From Alphaproteobacteria bacterium (GTDB lineage Bacteria > Pseudomonadota > Alphaproteobacteria > Rhodobacterales > Rhodobacteraceae), in NCBI GenBank assembly GCA_030425925.1, contig JAUHZO010000014.1, forward strand, positions 1 to 64,000: DNA of 64,000 nt. The letters run 5' to 3'. The notes beneath the pieces are model-generated. The model was not told where the DNA came from. It saw only the letters and a program-made list of their open reading frames with translations, and made no database searches. The translations under genes were made by a program, and so were the position numbers. This document shows, one piece after another, positions 1-7,457 of the stretch (positions are counted from its first letter, which is position 1; each line of letters starts with the position of its first letter).

Positions 1-125
1 GAAGCGCGCCGGGCGCTTGAGCAATCTGAGGGCTCCGCGCCCGGCGCGCTTGCCCGACCCGAAACCGACGACTATCAACCCCAAGGACTCTCGTTATGAA
101 CGAGGGACGACCGGGGGGCAGGTCA
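1..125. mobile_element. Probable end of an IS3-family insertion sequence (continues left)
   Basis: The plus strand up to 125 ends in GGGGGGCAGGTCA, which on the minus strand reads TGACCTGCCCCCC. A TGA...CA terminus with a run of C next to it is typical of the IS407/IS51 groups of the IS3 family. The adjoining text (CTCGTTATGAACGAGGGA) also resembles ends of that group from memory. No transposase lies in the window, so it would be to the left. At 126 the sequence switches abruptly into a minus-strand reading frame that the element seems to interrupt. Family assignment is an inference; the second end cannot be seen. Confidence 0.4.
2..51. repeat. Perfect 15-bp inverted repeat inside the IS-like segment
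   Basis: Positions 2-16 and 37-51 are exact reverse complements (core GCGCGCCGGGCGC), separated by 20 bases. As RNA this would be a very stable hairpin. It sits inside the putative IS end, so it may be a terminator that shields the transposase gene from outside transcription. There is no T-run after it on either strand. Confidence 0.55.
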
Positions 126-243
126 CAACGCTTGCAGCTGTTTTATTGGAATATTCAATCAGCTGTATGTGGTGCCGAAAGCGCTCCGCATCGTTCAGCG
201 CGCGCTCCACTTCCCGGATATTGTTGCTTGTCTTGAGGTCCAC
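126..243 (-). pseudogene. Small unknown gene truncated by the IS-like element
   Basis: A minus-strand frame opens with GTG at 243-241, six bases after a good Shine-Dalgarno (AAGG at 253-250). It reads VDLKTSNNIREVERALNDAE and continues with a mixed, charged, probably helical composition to about residue 39. There it meets the TGACCTGCCCC terminus of the putative insertion sequence. Beyond that junction the frame stops within a few codons. Composition and the ribosome binding site suggest a real gene of the integrated element that lost its 3' part. No family is recognised. Confidence 0.4.
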
Positions 244-383
244 AGGTCACCTTAGATAAAGCAAGCCCCACGATCGGGAGAGCGAAGCACACATCGGAGA
301 CTTGCAGTGGCGTCGTATTGGTGGGATAAAGCGAGGGGTACCGAGCGGCCCGGTGCCTGCGGACGAATTGACGATGCGTGGAT

Positions 384-587
384 TTATAAATCAGGCTTCG
401 GCTTGTTGCGTAATTTTCCAAAAGCGGTCGTATCTTGGGAATAGCCGCTACAAACCGACAAGCGTTCGCCCATATCCACGATGGCCAGCAAGGTGCCGTC
501 GTGCACGGCCTCGTTGGGCTGATCCGCCCCGGTGCGGGTCAGGATATCGGCGCGGATCAGCCCGTGGATGGCCGCCCGTTGCGCAGG
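384..587 (-). pseudogene. In-frame continuation of the upstream ORF after an amber codon
   Basis: After the TAG at 590-588 the same minus-strand frame stays open for 67 more codons to TAA at 386-384. The text still looks like protein (for example HGLIRADILTRTGADQPNEA, then a stretch with DGTLLAIVDMGERL). No convincing start codon or ribosome binding site lies near its beginning. The simplest reading is that 384-1130 was one gene of about 248 codons, split by a single CAG-to-TAG change. An independent small gene starting at an internal GTG cannot be excluded. Function unknown. Confidence 0.45.
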
Positions 588-1130
588 CTAGCGCAGCTGC
601 ACGCGGGCCATGCCATCGCCCCGGCGCAGGCGGCGGGCGTGCTTGACCGGCACCGTCATTTCCGCCCCCTGCAAGGCGGCGTGTATGGCGCGCAGCCGTT
701 CGGCGGCTACCAGCTTGCGAAGCGAGGGCGACACGTTGCTCGGGCTACCCCCGCCCGCGCCTGTGGGAAGGTTGCCTGTACCAGAGGCCCCCGACGTTTC
801 GACGGCATCGGCATAGTCCATCACCGCCGCCAGGGACGCAGGGTTGAGGATGTTCAGGACAGGGAGCAGCTTGGTACGCCAGACCTGCGCGCGAACTGGG
901 ATCACCGTGGCCTCGCCGCCGTATTCGCGGAGGGTGCCGCCCATGTCGATGTCGGCTTGCTCCACCGCGGCCAGCGCCATGCGCACAAGGCCGATGCCCG
1001 CGAGGCGGGTTCCAGTTGCCGAGGGGAACGGGGGTAGGTTGACCGGGGCTTTCTCACCGGCTTTGCGCTTTTTGGCCAGCAGGGGTTTCCTTTCTTGGTG
1101 AGGGCGGGGAGGCCCCGCCATTGTTTTCAT
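588..1130 (-). CDS. Hypothetical protein of the integrated element, ended by an amber codon
   Basis: 180 residues from ATG at 1130; a second ATG three codons later (1121) is an equally good start. The N-terminus is basic (MAGPPRP, then several Lys/Arg up to residue 27). The middle (about 40-110) has hydrophobic and acidic helices. A Gly/Ser-rich linker at about 113-135 leads to a basic C-terminal helix containing RKLVAAERLRAIHAAL. No Shine-Dalgarno is visible because an A-run precedes the start. It lies downstream of the helicase on the same strand, separated by the repeat cluster. The frame continues after its TAG stop, so it may be a broken gene. The family is not recognised; a phage or satellite structural or packaging accessory is possible but unproven. 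Confidence 0.45.
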   Translation of the reverse strand: MKTMAGPPRPHQERKPLLAKKRKAGEKAPVNLPPFPSATGTRLAGIGLVRMALAAVEQADIDMGGTLREYGGEATVIPVRAQVWRTKLLPVLNILNPASLAAVMDYADAVETSGASGTGNLPTGAGGGSPSNVSPSLRKLVAAERLRAIHAALQGAEMTVPVKHARRLRRGDGMARVQLR

Positions 1131-1168
1131 TTTTTTTTGCATTTGGTTTCTTTGCGCGCGAATAGGGC

Positions 1169-1391
1169 CTTCCCCAATCTCCCCATCTTCCCCAATCTCT
1201 TTCTTTTCAGAGAGATAGAATGTGAAAGTTTGGGGAAGTGCCGGGGAAGTTGGGGAAGCCTTCCGCTGCCGAAGAGCGGTTTTCGCATATCCCTTCTTTG
1301 CCGGACGGCTCCGAAGGCCGCTTCCCCTCACCCCTCTTTGGTCACTTTGTAGAGTTTCTTCCCCAATCGTCCCCATGTGGGCGAGGGGAAG
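1169..1391. repeat. Iteron-like cluster of the 9-mer CTTCCCCAA
   Basis: Five exact copies of CTTCCCCAA occur in 200 bases: forward at 1169-1177, 1187-1195 and 1358-1366, and inverted (TTGGGGAAG) at 1230-1238 and 1250-1258. Partial copies (CTTCCCC or GGGGAAG) lie at 1242-1248, 1321-1327 and 1385-1391. The copies at 1169 and 1358 extend into a longer match (CCCCAATC, then TCCCCAT). The cluster fills the non-coding gap next to the SF3 helicase gene. Clustered direct and inverted short repeats beside a replication helicase are how P4-like origins are built, so an origin is a reasonable inference, untested. Confidence 0.45.
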
Positions 1392-1419
1392 CGAGACGGG
1401 GGCCGCAAGGGGCGCGGGG

Positions 1420-3087
1420 TCAGAACGGCGGGGCATCTTGACGGCCCGATGGCGGTGAGGATGCTGGGCGTGAGCCGGTGGCGGTCTCCACCAGATCACC
1501 GCTATCAGGTGCCCATGTGATGCCGCGCCAGCATGAGCGGCCCACATACTTGGTGCGCTCCCAGCCCTTTTCGACCATGATATCGCCCACGGTCTTGGCC
1601 TGATAGAGCGTGCGGCCTTCTTGACCGCACCAGATTTCATAGACCTTGTAAAACTCGGTCACGTTGAGCCGCCCCGAGGCGTCTTTGACGGTCATCTCTT
1701 CAAGGAACACCCCCACCGGGTCGGCGGCCTCAAGCAACTGCGATTTGAGCCGGGTCATCGGTTCAGGCAGGTTTATGCCTTGATGCATAAACTCCTGAAA
1801 CCCCGCGATCAGCCAATTCAGGATGCCCGAACCTTCGGCGCGAAGTTCGGCCTCGACCTCGCCTTGGCTGCGCTGCATTTCGGGCGGCAGGGCACGAAGG
1901 TTGACGTCGAAGGGCACAAAGACCAGCCTGCGCCGCGTGCCCTCATCCTCATCCTTGATCTTGGGTGTCCGATTGCAGGAGATGATCGGGATGCCCGTGG
2001 GCGTCCAGAAGAACGGGTCTGCATATAGCCCCCGGCTCATGCGGCGGTCGCCGCCGGTGAGGCCCTTGATCTTCTTGGCAGACAGCACGTCCCGCGCGCC
2101 CGGTTCGGTGGCGATATAGGCGCGTGCGCCGGGCAGATCGGCCTCTTCCGGCGTGGCCGCAGACGCCGTCGCATTGCCGGTTTCCAGAAACATCTCGATC
2201 TTGCAAGGCGCGGCATAGCCATCCTTGCGGCCCAGGACGTGGCTTAGGGTGTTGAGGAGGGTGGACTTGCCGTTGCCGCCCGGACCACGCAGAAGCACAC
2301 AGATTTGCGCCCGGTTCTCGCCAAAAAGCGTGGCCCCAAGAAGGCGTTGCGTGCAGTCCCGGATGGCTTGATCCGGGATGATGAGGGCCATGAACGCCTC
2401 CCAACCCGGACAGCGGGCGCCGGGATCAAAGCTCGCGCCCGCGCATTTGGTGGGCAGTTTGGAGCGATCGGTCGGCTTGAGCCACGTCATTTGACTGGCG
2501 ACGACTTCGGCCAAGGTGGCATCATAGGGCTTTTCCCATGCGATGACGGCGCGCAAGTCCAGATCGCCATTGGGCAGCACCATCGTCCACGGGTCGCTGT
2601 CCAAGTCCTCGACCTCGGCGCGGCGTTGGTGTTCGCAGGTTTCGAGGGCACTCTTGACCTTGGCGGCATTTCCGCACTTGGAGGCGTGGCTTCTCAGCTT
2701 GGCAGCGGCGGCAAAGCCCATCATCTGGCGCGCATCCGCAGGAGTTCGCACGAAAAGGGGCGGGCGCTTGCACGCGCAAGCCTCAATGAAGTCCTCAATT
2801 TCCTCGGGCGCGGGGTCATAGTTGGCTTGCAGATACTCGGCCTCCTCAAGCACAAGCTGGCGCAGCCGGTGCCCGATCTCGCGCGCGGCGAGGTTGCCAG
2901 AGCGGAAGGAATAGCGCGTGCCATCCCAGACCGCCCACCCCTTGCCCGAGACGAAAACCAAGTCCTCGCCATGGGCAGACAGGATGCGGGCGGCGTTGTC
3001 TTCGTCGTTCATGTGTAACTGACTGCGAACTGACATAGGCAGCCAAAAAGGATTGATTGAATTCTTGATGTGTTCGTTCGATGCCAT
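1420..3087 (-). CDS. Phage/plasmid SF3 helicase, D5/P4 family
   Basis: 555 residues. The ATG at 3087 was chosen because GGAGGAGG lies five bases upstream; an ATG six codons earlier overlaps that site. It is a DNA-dependent ATPase that opens the origin or unwinds template for phage-type replication. Walker A GPGGNGKST is at about 268-276, an acidic Walker B-like segment (ARAYIATEP) at about 321-329, the SF3 motif C asparagine (IPIISCNRTPK) near 372, and an arginine-finger run (GTRRRL) near 385. The N-terminal 250 residues match the D5_N region; no Toprim or archaeo-eukaryotic primase domain is evident. It lies between a small gene and the iteron-like repeats, on the integrase strand. This is the replication gene of the integrated element. 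Confidence 0.88.
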   Translation of the reverse strand: MASNEHIKNSINPFWLPMSVRSQLHMNDEDNAARILSAHGEDLVFVSGKGWAVWDGTRYSFRSGNLAAREIGHRLRQLVLEEAEYLQANYDPAPEEIEDFIEACACKRPPLFVRTPADARQMMGFAAAAKLRSHASKCGNAAKVKSALETCEHQRRAEVEDLDSDPWTMVLPNGDLDLRAVIAWEKPYDATLAEVVASQMTWLKPTDRSKLPTKCAGASFDPGARCPGWEAFMALIIPDQAIRDCTQRLLGATLFGENRAQICVLLRGPGGNGKSTLLNTLSHVLGRKDGYAAPCKIEMFLETGNATASAATPEEADLPGARAYIATEPGARDVLSAKKIKGLTGGDRRMSRGLYADPFFWTPTGIPIISCNRTPKIKDEDEGTRRRLVFVPFDVNLRALPPEMQRSQGEVEAELRAEGSGILNWLIAGFQEFMHQGINLPEPMTRLKSQLLEAADPVGVFLEEMTVKDASGRLNVTEFYKVYEIWCGQEGRTLYQAKTVGDIMVEKGWERTKYVGRSCWRGITWAPDSGDLVETATGSRPASSPPSGRQDAPPF

Positions 3088-3101
3088 GTCGACCTCCTCC
3101 A

Positions 3102-3329
3102 TCAAGACGATCGCATTTGCCGTGCACGCAAGACCTGCGCGACACGTTCCAAGGCACCAGTTTGACGATTGGCGAGAGCTTCGATCGCGAGGAACGCTGG
3201 CAAAAATCGCTCACCGTGCGTCTGCACGAGATCGGCAGCGATGAAGAGAGCGGTTTCCAAATCCTTTGAGCATGCTCCAGAATCTTTGAGCATTGCAACG
3301 GGGCTGTTAAAGTGCGTGAGGGGCTTCAT
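3102..3329 (-). CDS. Small hypothetical protein upstream of the helicase
   Basis: 75 residues from ATG at 3329, with GGAG about 8 bases upstream. Its TGA lies 14 bases before the preferred helicase start, so the two are probably co-transcribed and may be translationally coupled. The protein is mostly alpha-helical in appearance (from about residue 20: KDLETALFIAADLVQTHGER) and ends in basic residues (RARQMRSS). The position between integrase and helicase suits a small regulator or replication accessory of the element. No family is recognised. Confidence 0.55.
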   Translation of the reverse strand: MKPLTHFNSPVAMLKDSGACSKDLETALFIAADLVQTHGERFLPAFLAIEALANRQTGALERVAQVLRARQMRSS

Positions 3330-3444
3330 CCATTTTCTCCGATTGAAACACGGGGGGATAGAGATCGAATGAAACGCCTAAGCACTTCTGACATGAGCGA
3401 GCGCTAACGCACTCGGCAAAACGGCCCATGTTTAAGGATTTGAT

Positions 3445-4761
3445 TTAAATACATATTCTTTGAAGTGCGGTGTTACGTCCGGCCAACCCACCCCCTGTAC
3501 CGTAGTTTGGCCTTTTGTATTTATGCCCAAGGATGTCTGCGCGGATTCGGTCATCTATTCTGGCTGCCAATAGTGCATCTTCCACATAATGACGGAGGGA
3601 ATAGGCAACGTGTTTTTCGGTTTCCTTGAGCCCATTGGTCTTCAGATACTTGTTTACAAGTGCGCTCCACGAGCCTGTTTTGTTCCGGTAACGACTTACT
3701 CCACCACGTGCGCGAATACGGGTTGCGGCTTCTAAGGATACGCCAAGCAAAGGTATATCGCGTGCTGTGTTTATTACTTTGAGTTGTAGGCCGTTTGGGG
3801 CTACGCGCCAATATGGAATATCTGATTCCAGTATAATGTCCTCAATGGGCGCATCAGTGATTTCTGAGGGACGCAGCCCGGTATTCACCATGACAAGGAG
3901 GACATCGCGTGCGTCTTCATTCAAACCGTCCAAGGCTCCACGAGCTAAAAGCCGTCCGGTGACCCACTCGCGGCTGAAAGGTGGTGTGGTGCCTTTGTCA
4001 ATGCCGTCAAGCCGAAGCCCTTTGAAAGGATTGACATATTCGCTCTCGGTCAGGCTCGCCCATGTCGCGATCATTTGCGAAAGATGCGTGAAGTCTTTGT
4101 TCGCGCTTTCGACTTTCATGCCCGATTTGATGCGCTCGCTCCACCATTTGCGGAATTTCAAGGCCGCAGACCTGTCGATTTTCTCCAATGGAGCATCCTT
4201 GGGGGCTTTCAATTCAGTGCCATGGAAGACGTTGAGAAAGTTTCGCACCGCTCGTTGTCGTGGAAGGAACCACTTGTGTTTTTGGGCCTCCGACTTTTGC
4301 AGGTGCCTCGTTTCGGTCAAGACAACGAAGGCGGTAAGCACCTCATTCAAGCTTGGCAAGACGTTCGGCACGGTGCCCAAGACAGCTGATGCTTTTTGAA
4401 CCGAAGCAGTCGAGATACCGTTTTCGCCCAGTTCGAGGACTCTGCGCACGAGAGACTCGGGGTCTTCCAGAAGGGTTTCGAGAGGCACGTAAGGATAACC
4501 CTTCGTCTCGCAAAGCCGTTTCGTTGCTAGAAAGTGAGCACGCTGCGCGCCTTGATCCCCAGCCAGCGCGGCCTCCCATTCTGCTAGTTTCTGAGCCTCG
4601 ACCTGAGGGGCTAGAGATTTGGCTTCGGACAAGCTGTCCGTCCGAAGCGCAACACGAACTTGGCTCACAGGATGTCCGTCCTGCCCGCGCGCAACCGAAG
4701 CGAACCGTTTTGGGACGCGTTTTACCCAGTAGTATCTTCCCTTGACGCATGTAAGTCCCAA
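3445..4761 (-). CDS. Tyrosine site-specific integrase
   Basis: About 438 residues if the TTG at 4761 is the start. I prefer it because a purine-rich site (AGGGGGTG) lies about five bases upstream and the family's N-terminal motif (CVKGRYYWVKRVPKRF) follows at once; an ATG at 4890 without a ribosome site is the alternative. It catalyses integration and excision of the element. Catalytic residues are visible: Arg near 297 (NTGLRPSEI), Arg near 390 (YSLRHYV, with Tyr in place of the first His of box II), His near 413 (LGHK) and Tyr near 420 (KRPNYG). The gene begins about 150 bases past the 3' end of tRNA-Ser on the same strand, the classic arrangement for a tRNA-targeting integrase. Confidence 0.9.
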   Translation of the reverse strand: MGLTCVKGRYYWVKRVPKRFASVARGQDGHPVSQVRVALRTDSLSEAKSLAPQVEAQKLAEWEAALAGDQGAQRAHFLATKRLCETKGYPYVPLETLLEDPESLVRRVLELGENGISTASVQKASAVLGTVPNVLPSLNEVLTAFVVLTETRHLQKSEAQKHKWFLPRQRAVRNFLNVFHGTELKAPKDAPLEKIDRSAALKFRKWWSERIKSGMKVESANKDFTHLSQMIATWASLTESEYVNPFKGLRLDGIDKGTTPPFSREWVTGRLLARGALDGLNEDARDVLLVMVNTGLRPSEITDAPIEDIILESDIPYWRVAPNGLQLKVINTARDIPLLGVSLEAATRIRARGGVSRYRNKTGSWSALVNKYLKTNGLKETEKHVAYSLRHYVEDALLAARIDDRIRADILGHKYKRPNYGTGGGLAGRNTALQRICI

Positions 4762-4907
4762 GTCGACACCCCCTGCACCAGATGTTCGCACCAATGTGTT
4801 GATGCAAATGTTGATGTTTTTCTGAGGATGCGAAGCTCTGCCTAGAGCCTGAAATCCCTCAAGGTATTGTTTTCCAACACCTATTAACATCTGGTAAACA
4901 AGAATAA

Positions 4908-4997
4908 TGGCGGAGAGACAGGGATTCGAACCCTGGGTCCCCGTGAAGGGACAACGGTTTTCGAGACCGCCCCGTTCGACCACTCCGGCACCTCTCC
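4908..4997 (-). tRNA. tRNA-Ser (anticodon CGA)
   Basis: A 90-base class II tRNA. The acceptor strands are GGAGAGG at the 5' end (4997) and TCTCTCC near the 3' end, followed by discriminator G and an encoded CCA (4910-4908). The anticodon loop reads CTCGAAA, giving CGA, and the T-loop is GGTTCGAATCC. A long variable arm, as expected for Ser, lies between the anticodon and T arms. It reads codon UCG. The integrase gene begins just beyond the 3' end, so this gene is the probable attachment site and it appears intact. Confidence 0.96.
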
Positions 4998-5139
4998 GCG
5001 GGGGTCAGGGTAGGGGGCGTGTAGCGGCTCTGAACGGCGCATGCAACCGCGAAATTTCATCCCGGCGCATGGTGTGGCGGGCCTTGGATTCGCCCCGCCG
5101 TCCCCATACTCTGACGGGCACAGGAACAAGGATGCCGTG

Positions 5140-5949
5140 ATGTTCAGACGCCTCGCCTTACTGCTTTGCCTGCTCTGGGCCGCCTCTGCGCCGTCGGCAC
5201 AGACGGCCGACGATCTGCTTGACACGCTGCGGGTGCCGCAGATGCTGGAGATCATGCGCGCCGAGGGGCTGGCCTATGGCGACGAGATGGCCCGCGACAT
5301 GTTCGGCACCGCGCCGTCGCGGCGCTGGACGGCGCTGATCGACGACATCTACGACACCGCCAAGATGGACCGCATCGTGCGGCGCGAGTTCGGGGCGGCC
5401 ATCGACGGCACCGACCTGGCCCCGCTCAGCGCCTTTTTCGGGTCCGACGAAGGCCAGCGGGTGATGGCCCTGGAGCTGGGCGCGCGCGAGGCGATGATCG
5501 ACGACGCGGTGGAAGAGGCCGCCCGCGCCACCTTCCGCGATCTGGCCGGCAGCGATGACGAGACGCTGGCGCAGATCGACCGCTTTGTCGCCGCCAACGA
5601 CCTGCTCGAGGCCAATGTGGCGGGTGCGCTCAACGCCTCGTTCCAGTTCTATCGCGGGCTGGTGGATGGCGGTGCCTTTGCGATGAGCGAGGCGGACATC
5701 CTGGCCGATGTCTGGGCGCAGGAATCCGAAACCCGCGACGACACGCGGGAATGGCTCTATGGCTTCATGCTGCTGGCCTATCAGCCGCTGGAGCGGGAGA
5801 CGCTCGAGGCGTATGTCGCGCTTTCGGCCTCGCCCGAGGGACGGGCGCTGAACCGGGCGCTGTTTGCCGGGTTCAACCAGATGTATGACGACATCTCTTA
5901 CGCGCTTGGCCTTGCCGCCGCGCAGCAGATGAAGGGCGAGGATCTGTAG
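5140..5949 (+). CDS. Exported DUF2059-type protein
   Basis: 269 residues from ATG at 5140 (the GTG one codon earlier is possible). A typical signal peptide of about 20 residues (MFRRLALLLCLLWAASAPSA) ends near an SAQ cleavage site. The mature part is acidic and all-helical, with regular Asp/Glu-Arg helices and a C-terminal repeat-like stretch containing YMALSASPEGRALNRALF-type text, as in DUF2059 proteins. The family has no assigned biochemical role; a periplasmic location is inferred. It starts right after the tRNA-Ser gene, outside the integrated element, and faces the AhpD-like gene with only 21 bases between stop codons. Confidence 0.75.
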   Translation: MFRRLALLLCLLWAASAPSAQTADDLLDTLRVPQMLEIMRAEGLAYGDEMARDMFGTAPSRRWTALIDDIYDTAKMDRIVRREFGAAIDGTDLAPLSAFFGSDEGQRVMALELGAREAMIDDAVEEAARATFRDLAGSDDETLAQIDRFVAANDLLEANVAGALNASFQFYRGLVDGGAFAMSEADILADVWAQESETRDDTREWLYGFMLLAYQPLERETLEAYVALSASPEGRALNRALFAGFNQMYDDISYALGLAAAQQMKGEDL

Positions 5950-5970
5950 CGCGCTTGTCCCGGAGCCGGG

Positions 5971-6441
5971 TCAGCCGGATCCCGCCTCGGGCCCGGAGAG
6001 CGTCGGGCCGAACCGGTGATCCGGGGACGGCAGGTCGGGTGTGGTGAGCCCGTCCTCGCTCCAGCCCGCGGCATAGACCGCCTCGGCATCGGCCGCCGTC
6101 ATCCGCGCGGGTGTCTCTGTCAGCTTGCGGACATAGAGCAGGAGCGGACGCATGCGGTCGTCTGCCGTGGTTGCGTCCGGGTCGTCGATCAGCGCGGCCA
6201 GGCGGTCGGCCTCGATGCCGAAGGCGCGGGCAAAGGCGACATGGGCATTCAGGCAGAACCCGCAGGCATTGAGCGCCGAGACATAGGCCGCGATCAGTTC
6301 GCGTTCGCCGATGCCGAGCGCACCGTCGGCCCGCAGCACCATGTCGGTGAAGCCCATCAGCTCGGCGCGTCCGCGGGGAAACCGCGCGAAGACGTCCCCA
6401 AGGCTGGCCGTGGTGGGCAGGGAGGGGAAGAGATGTGTCAT
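5971..6441 (-). CDS. AhpD-like carboxymuconolactone decarboxylase family protein, atypical C-terminus
   Basis: 156 residues from ATG at 6441. The AhpD core is clear: an active-site CxxC with nearby His (NACGFCLNAHVAFA, about 80-93) in the usual helix-turn-helix, preceded by helix text ELIAAYVSALNA. In this family the CxxC supports peroxidase or disulfide reductase activity. After about residue 125 (YAAGWSEDGL) the protein turns into a Pro/Gly-rich tail and stops. The usual last helices, with a motif of the FNFMNR type, are missing, and neither other frame restores them. It may be truncated and non-functional, or a divergent member. Confidence 0.7.
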   Translation of the reverse strand: MTHLFPSLPTTASLGDVFARFPRGRAELMGFTDMVLRADGALGIGERELIAAYVSALNACGFCLNAHVAFARAFGIEADRLAALIDDPDATTADDRMRPLLLYVRKLTETPARMTAADAEAVYAAGWSEDGLTTPDLPSPDHRFGPTLSGPEAGSG

Positions 6442-6543
6442 CGGGCCGCCTCGCGGGTCAGGAAAAGGTGTCTCAAGACTGCGCGGGGCGCAGGACGATG
6501 GCAAGCGGCGCGCGATCGGGGCGTTTCTGCAGGGAGATGGGTC

Positions 6544-6572
6544 TTGACTTGCGCGCGCATTGCCGGGATAAG
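6544..6572 (+). promoter_or_regulatory. Candidate sigma70 promoter for rplU-rpmA
   Basis: TTGACT at 6544-6549 is followed after 17 bases by GATAAG at 6567-6572. The -35 matches the consensus at five of six positions; the -10 is weaker, as is common in alphaproteobacteria. It lies about 150 bases before the rplU start, leaving a leader that carries a hairpin. Transcription start not tested. Confidence 0.45.
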
Positions 6573-6586
6573 GCCCGCTATCGAAG

Positions 6587-6606
6587 ACGGGGCGCTGCCC
6601 CGTTTT
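6587..6606 (+). terminator. Terminator-like hairpin in the rplU leader
   Basis: ACGGGGC (6587-6593) and GCCCCGT (6597-6603) form a 7-bp stem with a 3-base loop, followed by TTTT (6603-6606). It lies between the candidate promoter and rplU, where it could act as an attenuator for the L21-L27 operon; termination of some upstream transcript is also possible. Confidence 0.45.
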
Positions 6607-6719
6607 CGTGCTTTAGGCAACATCGTCTTGTAGAGAGACGCGCAGTCCGAGGCGGGATCACTCCCGGAAACGGCCCCGAGGGGCGGCCACAGGACGCGGC
6701 AGACAAGGGAAGACGCGTT

Positions 6720-7451
6720 ATGTTCGCGGTGATGAAGACCGGCGGCAAGCAGTACAAGGTTCAGTCGGGCGATGTGCTCCGGGTGGAAAAGCTGGCCGCA
6801 GACGCGGGTGAAACCGTGCAGTTCAACGAAATCCTGATGCTGGGGGGCGACACGGTTGTGGTCGGCAGCCCTCTGGTCGATGGCGCGGCCGTGCAGGCCG
6901 AGGTCGTGGACCAGATCAAGGGCGACAAGACGATCAACTTCGTCAAGCGCCGCCGCAAGCACAGCTCGCAGCGCACCAAGGGCCACCGACAGCAGCTGAC
7001 GCTGCTGCGCGTGACCGAGATCCTGGCCTCGGGCGGCGACGCCACCGGCGTCAAGGCGGCCCTGGGTGCCGGATCCGTGGCCGCGATGGTCGCCGCAACG
7101 GCAAAGGCCGACGCCCCGAAGGCCGAGGCCGCTGCCAAGGCAGACGACGCGCCTGCGGCAGAGGCACCGGCAGCCGAGGCCCCCGCGGTCGAAGCGGTCA
7201 AGCCCGCCAACCTGCTGGACGCCGCCCGCGACGGCCAGCCCGACGATCTCAAGCGCATTTCCGGCGTGGGCCCCAAGCTCGAAGGCCTGCTGCACGAAAA
7301 CGGCGTCTTCCACTTTGACCAGATCGCCGCTTGGACCAGCGAAGAGATCGCCTATATGGACGACAAGCTGTCGTTCAAGGGCCGGATCGAACGTGACAAC
7401 TGGATCGAACAGGCGGCCGGGTTCGTCGCCGAGACCAAGGAACAGGAGTAA
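6720..7451 (+). CDS. rplU: 50S ribosomal protein L21 with C-terminal extension
   Basis: 243 residues from ATG at 6720, about twice the usual 103. Residues 1 to about 103 are canonical L21 (MFAVMKTGGKQYKVQSGD at the start, then the basic segment VKRRRKHSSQRTKGHRQ). An Ala/Pro/Glu-rich linker follows (about 112-160). The last 80 residues resemble a helix-hairpin-helix domain (LKRISGVGPKLEGLLHENGV). L21 binds 23S rRNA early in 50S assembly. The extension is common in Rhodobacterales as far as I know, and its role is not established. rpmA follows after six bases, so the pair is one operon. Confidence 0.97.
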   Translation: MFAVMKTGGKQYKVQSGDVLRVEKLAADAGETVQFNEILMLGGDTVVVGSPLVDGAAVQAEVVDQIKGDKTINFVKRRRKHSSQRTKGHRQQLTLLRVTEILASGGDATGVKAALGAGSVAAMVAATAKADAPKAEAAAKADDAPAAEAPAAEAPAVEAVKPANLLDAARDGQPDDLKRISGVGPKLEGLLHENGVFHFDQIAAWTSEEIAYMDDKLSFKGRIERDNWIEQAAGFVAETKEQE

Positions 7452-7457
7452 CACCTC

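Noticed and set aside
435-1037. Plus-strand frame over the amber-split ORF
   Set aside because: It is the mirror of the minus-strand ORF; composition and the lack of a ribosome site argue against it.
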